NCBI GenBank assembly: GCA_015661095.1
Contig: JACVQI010000117.1
Location: forward strand, 1-6,578
Length of the DNA stretch: 6,578 nt
DNA from: Gammaproteobacteria bacterium
GTDB lineage: Bacteria > Pseudomonadota > Gammaproteobacteria > Eutrophobiales > Eutrophobiaceae
Reading direction: 5' to 3'
In this document: positions 1 to 5,316 of the stretch, piece by piece
Layout: every line of letters begins with the position of its first letter
Position numbering within the stretch: position 1 is the first letter of the stretch
Made by a program: the position numbers and the translations under genes
The notes under the pieces: generated by a model
Told to the model about the DNA's origin: nothing
Database searches by the model: none
What the model saw: the letters and a program-made list of their open reading frames with translations, nothing else

Positions 1-704
1 CCATTCCCCACTTAAATAATATCCGGGCCTATCATCGTTTTCGTAGAAGGGATAAATTTCGCGTCTAATCCCCGGGACCAGAGTGGGTTCCCGTAACGGA
101 CTGAACAGGCCGTTTTGCCGGTCATGGGCGGCCCAGCCGCGGTGATCGAGAATCGTACCGTTGGCATCGTTGTAACCGAATACCGCACCGATCAACTTCC
201 AGCCGTGTGCGGATTGCTGGAAACGTCCCGGCCAGTCCAGACTGACTTCGGCCCCGATCGTGCGCAGATCCTCGCCCACCCAGGAATTGATTACCGATGG
301 CGTGGTGCTGTAATGACTGGTCCAGGTGAGACCGGTGGATAAAAGGCGCCGAGTTTCGCCCGCAATCGCAGCGGTCCACCGGGGACGGGGCGGTAGTGGA
401 AATAGGTTTCGACTAACTCCGGTTCCGGTCCCGACTCCCAGTAAAAGCTGGTCATGGTCCGTAGCCACAGGGTATCGGTCAGATGATAATCCGCGTCCAG
501 GCCGAGCTTGCCGAGCTGTAACGGGAATGAATCAGAGTCGTAACGGGTTTTGGAAAACCCGCCATCCAGCCAGCTGTATGCGGCATCATTATATACGGCC
601 TGCAACTCGGCAATGCCGCTGATCGACAGTCTGTCCTGGCACCAGGCATGATCACTTATCAGCGCCTGGCAGCATAATACAGTTGTGCTTATTATTTTAT
701 GCAT
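1..704 (-). pseudogene. Porin-like outer-membrane beta-barrel protein, frameshifted and cut by the left window edge
   Basis: Reading leftward from ATG at 704, the first frame gives a likely signal peptide (residues 1-22, starting MHKIISTTVLCC), then alternating barrel-type sequence including SWLDGGF (44-50) and RPVPGGPLRLRAKLGAFYPP (105-124). This frame then hits a stop at 291-293. A second frame takes over at about 336 and stays open to base 1 (about 110 codons: TGLTWTSHYSTTPSVINSWV, then GEDLRTIGAEVSLDWPGRF, ending PGYYLSGEW). From memory, porin-like proteins of this kind carry FYPP, a short linker such as SLEN, then a WTSxYxxxPSxINxWxGEE-like motif. Both halves therefore look like one gene with a small deletion (or sequencing error) at the junction. 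A GGAAG Shine-Dalgarno lies 8 nt before the ATG. The gene starts 71 bp after the stop of the DUF5916 gene, so they may be co-transcribed. Substrate unknown. The C-terminus is outside the window. Confidence 0.72.
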
Positions 705-706
705 AC

Positions 707-717
707 GGAAGTCTTCC
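707..717 (-). promoter_or_regulatory. Shine-Dalgarno of the porin-like gene inside an 11-bp inverted repeat
   Basis: On the minus strand the sequence is GGAAGACTTCC, ending two bases before the ATG at 704. GGAAG is the best ribosome-binding match, at a spacing of 8 nt. The CTTCC arm is complementary to it and could form a four-pair stem with a 3-nt loop (GGAA-GAC-TTCC). The arm may just be chance; the match to SD spacing is the stronger part of the call. Confidence 0.4.
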
Positions 718-775
718 AGCTTCCCTATTATCCACGTTGTGGTATAGAGAGTGTAGCGGATTCCGCGACTAATAA

Positions 776-3133
776 TCAGTAGCGGAAGGTCTTGGTATAT
801 TTCAGGAGGATTTCTGACTTGGTGGAGGTCAGGCCACGGAAGGTGCCTTCGGCGTCGTAGTTGTGGTTGAGGACGAGATACACGTCCTCGCCGGCGGCCC
901 GGTTCCAGCGCAGACGGCTGTTGACACCGATGGTATTGGAGAAGTTATCGTACTGGACCTGGTTGGTCCAGGACCATTCTGCGTTGATGGCCCAGTTGGC
1001 GGAAATCTGGATCAGTCGGGTCTGGAAATTTCCCGCCGGCAGTTCGATTTTGTTGTAATCGTAATTCAGGCCGGCATAGATGTGGCGGTTGGGCCGCCAG
1101 GCGAAGCCAGCGCGGTAATTAACCCTGGTACCATCATAAAATTCGCCGAAGAAGGCCGCGAGGAGAGGTGCAAACATACGCTCCTGGGCAAACACCAACT
1201 CGCCGCCAGCGCGGTTGAAGGAATAATCACCAGGGGGGATGATGACGCCGGGACTGATCCGGAAATAATTAGTTAACACCTCGCGACCGTGAAAGACCAT
1301 CAATGCGAAGATATCACCCCGATGGTTTTCCAGTTGCAACGGCCGGAGGAAGGCGGCCTGGGTTTCCACCTCGCCCTCCAGGTTTTCGATATGCTCAAGC
1401 CGCACAAAGGAAAAAATACTCCGTATCCAGTCGTGCTCGGGCCGCAAACGATACGCCAGATTCAGTTGCGAGCGCCGGATGCCGACACGATTGACAAAAC
1501 CCAGGGCCGGTTTGAAACCGTCGCCAAAGCGCTGCATGGTCAGTCCGCCGCCGAAACCTTCGCTGGCATTGACGCCGATTTGTCCGCCCCAGGACTGCTG
1601 GTCAACGGTAATGCCGGGGGTATCGGATTGCTGGTACCAGAGATTGCCCGTCAATGACCGGTCACCCATGAAATGATTGTTGCGGTAATTGAAATCGGTG
1701 CCCACCACATTGTTGTTAAAATTACTGAGTGGATCACCATAGGTCATGATTGCGCCGACATTGGACTCCTCGAGCACGTTTGCAGTCACACGCGTAACCA
1801 TCAGCATAGAAGGATCAACGTTGTTTATACCCGCCTGGCGCACAGCCAGTGTGCCGACATTCCAGCGGCCGATACGGCCGGTCACTTTGGCTCCGGCATC
1901 CAGCGCGACGGGCTCTCCGAAACTGCTGAGCCCAATCCGGCGGGAAAAGAACGGAATGCCGTTTTCATTCAAACCACCGAAGGCGAAAATATCGGCGTCC
2001 TGTAAAAAGAAATCACGCTTCTCCGGATAAAACAATGCAAAGCGATTCAGATTTACCTGTCGGTCGTCAACCTCCGTCGCTGAAAAATCAGTATTGAAGG
2101 TGAGTACGCCGGTCAGGGACGGCGTGAACTTGTAGACGATATCCAGTGACGGTTCGATGACCGCATCGGCATCGGAGCGGCGGTAATCGTATCGACGTCC
2201 CGTGACCATGGTAGGGATGATATCCAGTCCCATGCCCTGTTGCAGGCCGTTGAGACCGGTCAACACACCAGTCGTGCCGGGGTTCATGCGGCGGTCGTAG
2301 GATGACCAGGCTTGCGTCTCCTTTTTACGGGCGATGGTGCGCGAGACGGAAAAGCCCCAGTTCGGGTTATTGGGATCGAAATTCAGGGTCTTGAATGGAA
2401 TCGCGACTTCCGCGGTCCAGCCGTCCGCGTTGATGCGCGCGGCGGCATCCCAGATCCCATCCCAGTCGGGATTTAATTGATTGGCATTCTCGAATATTCC
2501 GTCCATGCGTACGGCATTCGGGTTAACCTGGAAATAATATCCCGATCGCATGTTATTAAAGGGGTCGAGAATGATATCGAAGGTATCGTCGTATTGCATC
2601 AACTGTCCCTGGATCAGCTGACGGGCATTGATCTGATCCGGTGCGCTGTCGTACAGCTTCGCGCCGATATAGAGGTTATCGCTATCGTACATCACGTAAA
2701 ATTCGGATCGTTCAGATGGTACACCGTGATCGACAGGCAGAATCTGGTGAATATCGGTAATTACCGTGGCGTTTTGCCACGCTGCATCATCCAGCACTCC
2801 ATCGAGAACTGGCACGCTTGTAGTACGTGGAATAGAGGCCGTTTTTCTGGCCGTGTAATCCTGGGCGATGGCCGTTACTCCGGTGACCACCGCCGGCATT
2901 GCTGCCTGAGAGTTCTCCGTGGTCTCGGGTTCAGCAAGTGGGGCCTGTTCGTCCTGATCCACACTGGCGTCCTCCTCCTGCTCGCTGACTGCGCCCGGCG
3001 CGTCCTGCGATATGACCGTGACGCCGGGGACGACCGGCGTCTCGTTAGCCGGGTCCGTCTGGGCCATGACTGTTACGCCTGATGCACACGCGCTAACGAA
3101 AATCAATTCAAGAATCAGTTTGTTTAATTGCAT
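776..3133 (-). CDS. CBM9-like/DUF5916 outer-membrane beta-barrel protein
   Basis: Encodes 785 residues from ATG at 3133. Residues 1-24 form a signal peptide (MQLNKLILELIFVSAC, then VTVMA|Q as the likely signal peptidase I site). Residues 25-96 are an acidic, Pro/Ala-rich linker. A CBM9-like domain (about 98-275) shows LDGVLDDAAW (110-119), YDSDNLYIG (149-157), DDTFDIILDPF (182-192), DGWTAEVAIPF (237-247) and a W-GFSVSR motif (259-265). The rest matches the DUF5916 barrel, with the hallmark FYPEKRDFFLQDADIFAFGG followed by SRRIGL. The last residues, YTKTFRY, end in an aromatic as outer-membrane barrels do. The family is widespread in Bacteroidota and some Proteobacteria. The N-terminal domain resembles sugar-binding modules, but no substrate is proven. 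An in-frame ATG at 3331 would add 66 residues ahead of the signal peptide, so 3133 is preferred, although its Shine-Dalgarno is weak (GGGCGGG, about 15 nt upstream). No frame breaks seen. Confidence 0.9.
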   Translation of the reverse strand: MQLNKLILELIFVSACASGVTVMAQTDPANETPVVPGVTVISQDAPGAVSEQEEDASVDQDEQAPLAEPETTENSQAAMPAVVTGVTAIAQDYTARKTASIPRTTSVPVLDGVLDDAAWQNATVITDIHQILPVDHGVPSERSEFYVMYDSDNLYIGAKLYDSAPDQINARQLIQGQLMQYDDTFDIILDPFNNMRSGYYFQVNPNAVRMDGIFENANQLNPDWDGIWDAAARINADGWTAEVAIPFKTLNFDPNNPNWGFSVSRTIARKKETQAWSSYDRRMNPGTTGVLTGLNGLQQGMGLDIIPTMVTGRRYDYRRSDADAVIEPSLDIVYKFTPSLTGVLTFNTDFSATEVDDRQVNLNRFALFYPEKRDFFLQDADIFAFGGLNENGIPFFSRRIGLSSFGEPVALDAGAKVTGRIGRWNVGTLAVRQAGINNVDPSMLMVTRVTANVLEESNVGAIMTYGDPLSNFNNNVVGTDFNYRNNHFMGDRSLTGNLWYQQSDTPGITVDQQSWGGQIGVNASEGFGGGLTMQRFGDGFKPALGFVNRVGIRRSQLNLAYRLRPEHDWIRSIFSFVRLEHIENLEGEVETQAAFLRPLQLENHRGDIFALMVFHGREVLTNYFRISPGVIIPPGDYSFNRAGGELVFAQERMFAPLLAAFFGEFYDGTRVNYRAGFAWRPNRHIYAGLNYDYNKIELPAGNFQTRLIQISANWAINAEWSWTNQVQYDNFSNTIGVNSRLRWNRAAGEDVYLVLNHNYDAEGTFRGLTSTKSEILLKYTKTFRY
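2858..3079 (-). repeat. Three imperfect GVTxxAQD peptide repeats at the N-terminus of the DUF5916 protein
   Basis: Residues 19-26 (GVTVMAQT, bases about 3056-3079), 37-44 (GVTVISQD, 3002-3025) and 85-92 (GVTAIAQD, 2858-2881) are clearly related, also at DNA level (GGCGTAACAGTCATGGCC against GGCGTCACGGTCATATCG). The first copy spans the predicted signal-peptidase cleavage site. The other two lie in the acidic linker before the CBM9-like domain. Confidence 0.75.
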
Positions 3134-3244
3134 TATTAAAGGTTTATCCCGCCCTGAAGCGTAAAATCGTATACCGCAGAACCAATGCCGGTTTCGAGCG
3201 GGTATTAATATAATTATTCCCGTAGTAAAAAAGCACAGACCGTC

Positions 3245-3270
3245 GTACGAATCAGGTACGCACTTGTACG
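3245..3270. repeat. Three GTACG direct repeats at helical spacing
   Basis: GTACG occurs at 3245-3249, 3256-3260 and 3266-3270, that is 11 and 10 bp apart and so on one face of the DNA, 112-138 bp upstream of the DUF5916 start codon. It could be a regulator-binding array or chance. Confidence 0.35.
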
Positions 3271-3417
3271 TAATGGTGCTGCATTTACCTTTATCATATA
3301 ACTCAGGCCGGGAATCAAGAATGGTGGCCACCAGATCACACCGGTTTCCACCGCAAGGACGCGCCGCCGCCTCACGCCCTCAACTCTATATATATACACG
3401 CCATATACTATGCCAGA

Positions 3418-3445
3418 ATCATGAAAAGAATATGAAATATGTCAA
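3418..3445 (-). promoter_or_regulatory. Candidate sigma-70 promoter for the DUF5916 gene
   Basis: On the minus strand a perfect -35 hexamer TTGACA (3440-3445) is followed after 16 nt by CATGAT (3418-3423), which matches four of six -10 positions. It would start transcription near 3411, leaving a leader of roughly 275 nt before ATG 3133. This is long for such a gene, so a second promoter nearer the start is quite possible (for example the TATGAT at 3293-3298, which lacks a good -35). Confidence 0.3.
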
Positions 3446-3570
3446 TAAATCAGGCCTTTCCACGGTTTTCACCGACCACCGGCAAGATGATGGCGAATAG
3501 TCGTCGGGATGGTTCGCACAGATTTGAGGAATGCGGGTGAGGACTGCTGGCGGGGAATAACTGCGTTTGG

Positions 3571-4731
3571 TTACATATATAAAGGAGTATGTTGTTCGAG
3601 AAATTGATCGATGGTGGCCGAAGTGAGCTGATTTTGGCTGCAGACCTTGCTGAGGTAAGTCCGCCGTGCAGGGGATTGCAGATCATGCAGGTCCTGAAAG
3701 TAACCCATCCTCCTGCCCAGCTGAAATACAACCTGATCCAATTCAGAAAGATGCAAAAACGCATCAAGAACCTGCAAAAGTTTATGCTTATCCTGTGGCA
3801 GAGTTCCATCGATTTCCTGCAATAGATTGTGGTTATGATCGCTCTTGATAATTGAGGCGATGTCCGTCAGGTGTTCGATCATGCTGCGTATCTCCACTAT
3901 CGTTTGCAGTTCCGTGTTTTTTTTGAACTCACCGGAAATTAATTGCCCGTATAAGGGAGTGTCCGGCATGATGGTCAGGGACCGCAGGCGGATGAAATCC
4001 GGATTGATATGATTCAGGGCATCCGCAGTCTCCAAAGCATGCTCTTCCGATAATTCGGCACCACCGAGTCCTGGCATCACATATTCAGACAGTTCGATCC
4101 CGGCGCTTTTCACTAGCTGTCCGGCATCGATATGTCCCTGTTTGGTGACGCCCTTGTTGATACGATTTAAGACTCTATCAGAACCGGATTCCATGCCGAT
4201 GTGAATCCTGTTCAATCCCGCCAATGCGAGTAGTTTCAGGCCGGTCCCGCTAATCCGGTTGATGGTATGGGATCGAGCATAAGAGGTGATGCGATTGATC
4301 CAGGGGAAACGGTAGCGTAAATGCTCGAGGATAATCGCAAGTTGATCGGGTTTCAGTATCAGGCTATCGGCGTCTTGCAGAAACACGGCGCCATTGCCAT
4401 GTAACCACCAGTCCAGTGCTAAATACAACAGGTTCCTGTTGTAGCTGGAAAAACGGTCGTCGGCCGTTTGGATCTGGTCGACGGTCTGATGAGGTGATTG
4501 TTCGAGTATGTCCCGGATGATAGTAATGACTTCATGGATAGTATCGATCTCCTGGATGATGTGCTCAATAGGCCGGAAGGAGAATTTGGTTCGCTTATAT
4601 ACCTTACAAAAAGTACATTTGTTCCATGCGCAATTGCGGGTGACCCGGAGTAACAGGCTGCGAGCCTCACTGGGGGGGCGGATTGGGCCTAATTCAAAAC
4701 CCTGGTAAACCTGCTTCTCTTTGATTCCCAT
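3571..4731 (-). CDS. Radical SAM protein (COG1032-type Fe-S oxidoreductase), function unknown
   Basis: Encodes 386 residues from ATG at 4731. The N-terminal YQGFELGPIRPPSEARSLLL (9-28) leads into VTRNCAWNKCTFCKVYK, whose Cys34, Cys39 and Cys42 form a CX4CX2C motif expected to bind the catalytic [4Fe-4S] cluster that cleaves S-adenosylmethionine. Further radical-SAM barrel motifs are FLQDADSLI (117-125), RITSYARS (147-154), HIGMESGSDRVL (177-188), ELSEYVMPGLGG and RLRSLTIMPDTPLY. The C-terminus is helical and includes a GRRMGYFQDLHDL segment. I recognise the family from COG1032-type proteins with a TRNCPWNRC-like cluster motif, but know no established substrate. Likely cytosolic. An in-frame TTG at 4773 would add 14 residues (MCCLIEQALTIVPL). 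Neither start has a good Shine-Dalgarno; the ATG is preferred because the added segment lies in a duplicated non-coding block. It follows the small membrane-protein gene on the same strand after a 190-bp gap. Confidence 0.88.
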   Translation of the reverse strand: MGIKEKQVYQGFELGPIRPPSEARSLLLRVTRNCAWNKCTFCKVYKRTKFSFRPIEHIIQEIDTIHEVITIIRDILEQSPHQTVDQIQTADDRFSSYNRNLLYLALDWWLHGNGAVFLQDADSLILKPDQLAIILEHLRYRFPWINRITSYARSHTINRISGTGLKLLALAGLNRIHIGMESGSDRVLNRINKGVTKQGHIDAGQLVKSAGIELSEYVMPGLGGAELSEEHALETADALNHINPDFIRLRSLTIMPDTPLYGQLISGEFKKNTELQTIVEIRSMIEHLTDIASIIKSDHNHNLLQEIDGTLPQDKHKLLQVLDAFLHLSELDQVVFQLGRRMGYFQDLHDLQSPARRTYLSKVCSQNQLTSATIDQFLEQHTPLYM

Positions 4732-4736
4732 GAGAG

Positions 4737-4851
4737 GAACTATCGTTAATGCCTGTTCAATTAAGCAGCACAATAACAGATGTTACTCATGGTTAAATGA
4801 TCGATATCAAAAATTGATCGGGACTATCGTTAAAATTTAGGGATCTGTTCA
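4737..4851 (-). repeat. Partly duplicated block upstream of the radical SAM gene
   Basis: Plus-strand ACTATCGTTAA occurs exactly at 4739-4749 and 4823-4833, 84 bp apart. Next to each copy, in the same order, is CTGTTCA (4753-4759 and 4845-4851, 92 bp apart). The order and orientation are kept and the spacing differs by 8 bp, as after an old tandem duplication followed by an indel. The nearer copy lies 8-18 bp upstream of the ATG at 4731. Confidence 0.6.
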
Positions 4852-4900
4852 GTGCGCGAAATAAATGGTTTTGCACTGGTTGAATCAAGACACCGAACAG
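4845..4900 (-). other. Two overlapping, mutually exclusive hairpins between the small membrane-protein gene and the radical SAM gene
   Basis: Arm 4891-4900 (minus-strand CTGTTCGGTG) can pair with arm 4845-4854 (CACTGAACAG) to give a 10-pair RNA stem with one G-U pair and a 36-nt loop. A shorter perfect stem pairs 4873-4878 (CAGTGC) with 4850-4855 (GCACTG). Because both use bases 4850-4854, only one can form at a time. The outer stem starts about 22 nt after the stop codon of the small gene. No strong U-run follows, so a classical terminator is not supported. Confidence 0.4.
4860..4888 (-). promoter_or_regulatory. Weak candidate promoter for the radical SAM gene
   Basis: On the minus strand TTGATT (4883-4888) and TTTATT (4860-4865) are separated by 17 nt, each matching four of six consensus positions. 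It sits inside the loop of the outer inverted repeat at 4845-4900, so the repeat could also act as a DNA-level operator flanking it. Confidence 0.22.
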
Positions 4901-4921
4901 TGTGTGTGCTCAGGATGGATT

Positions 4922-5098
4922 TTAATTACTACCAATTCTGTTTGGGAAACGAGGGCGTGGATAGTCCGGATCGTTTCTGGTAAGTGTCTTGGAGTTATAC
5001 CGTCGCACGAAATTGATTTGCTTGAATTCCTTAACGACGATAATGACGAAGGTAATGAATGCAAGAAAGACTAATGAAAAGAATACAACCCATTCCAT
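4922..5098 (-). CDS. Small single-span membrane protein, 58 residues, unknown function
   Basis: Starts MEWVVFFSLVFLAFITFVII: residues 3-22 form one strongly hydrophobic helix, followed by a basic, soluble tail (KEFKQ, FVRRYNSK) ending PDYPRPRFPNRIGSN. By the positive-inside rule the tail should be cytoplasmic and the N-terminus outside. The start is decided by an excellent Shine-Dalgarno, AAGGAG at 5106-5111, seven nucleotides before the ATG. A longer in-frame start at 5155 lacks such a site and would put a polar segment ahead of the helix. I do not recognise a family. Size and shape resemble small accessory subunits of membrane complexes, but there is no complex in view. It is divergent from the cNBD-rhodanese gene and upstream of the radical SAM gene on the same strand. 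Confidence 0.7.
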   Translation of the reverse strand: MEWVVFFSLVFLAFITFVIIVVKEFKQINFVRRYNSKTLTRNDPDYPRPRFPNRIGSN

Positions 5099-5316
5099 TT
5101 TACGGCTCCTTAAAAAATATGGGTTTGAGAATAGTTGTTGAGTATAAGTGCGCAATACCTAAAAAGGGTGACAAATATACCCATAAATATCACTTGAGCG
5201 ATCTATAAAATTAGTAAATATATAAATAAATCAGGCGCGATGCATATTTAGCTTGCGGGTGATTGATATTTACCTAAACTCTAATTAGTTATTTATAAAA
5301 ACGCAGAGATAAGGTT
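5099..5316. promoter_or_regulatory. AT-rich divergent promoter region
   Basis: This 218-bp gap separates the small membrane-protein gene (minus) from the cNBD-rhodanese gene (plus) and must carry both promoters. Minus side: TATACT at 5141-5146 is a good -10, giving a leader of about 35 nt, but no -35 lies at normal spacing (TTGTCA is 22 nt away). Plus side: TTGATA at 5264-5269 is a fair -35 without a clean -10 at the right distance; TAAACT (5275-5280) is a possible -10 for TTGCGG (5253-5258). An imperfect dyad GGTGA-N7-TTACC-like element (5258-5274) and the palindrome CTAATTAG (5281-5288) could be operator sites. No individual element is secure. Confidence 0.4.
5106..5111 (-). promoter_or_regulatory. 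Ribosome binding site of the 58-residue membrane protein
   Basis: Minus-strand AAGGAG with a 7-nt spacer (CCGTAAA) to ATG 5098. It is the strongest Shine-Dalgarno in the window and fixes the start of the small gene. Confidence 0.75.

Larger units (their letters stand above)
3134..3570. other. 437-bp intergenic/leader region between the radical SAM gene and the DUF5916 gene
   Basis: No convincing gene is present on either strand; the short open frames lack family resemblance and good ribosome binding sites. It must hold the promoter and leader of the DUF5916 gene (minus strand). Visible elements are a TTGACA hexamer with a poor -10 (3418-3445), an alternating TATATATATA tract near 3388, a perfect 12-bp palindrome TGGTGGCCACCA at 3322-3333, and three GTACG copies at 3245-3270. 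Just after the radical SAM stop there is no clear terminator, so read-through into this region is possible. Confidence 0.6.

Noticed and set aside
754..764. GCGGAATCCGC inverted repeat after the DUF5916 stop as a terminator
   Set aside because: Stem of only four to five pairs and no following U-run; more likely chance, and the two genes may be co-transcribed.
2477..3082. 201-codon open frame on the plus strand
   Set aside because: It lies entirely antisense to the CBM9-like domain and linker of the DUF5916 gene, whose motifs are unmistakable; the antisense translation has no family resemblance.
3134..3331. 66-residue N-terminal extension of the DUF5916 protein from ATG 3331
   Set aside because: It would bury the signal peptide at residue 67 and has no homology-like sequence; the ATG at 3133 gives a normal exported protein.
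3441..3480. CGGT-GAAA-ACCG hairpin downstream of the radical SAM gene as a terminator
   Set aside because: Only four base pairs with a GNRA-like loop and no U-tract on the minus strand.
3264..3500. 78-codon plus-strand frame in the intergenic region
   Set aside because: No convincing Shine-Dalgarno, no recognisable motif, and composition like surrounding non-coding DNA.
3450..3809. 119-codon minus-strand frame overlapping the radical SAM 3' end
   Set aside because: It is an alternative frame of the radical SAM C-terminus, where family motifs such as GRRMGYFQDLHDL are read in the other frame.
4865..5074. 69-codon plus-strand frame over the small membrane-protein gene
   Set aside because: Antisense to the 58-residue protein, which has a strong ribosome binding site and a clear transmembrane helix.
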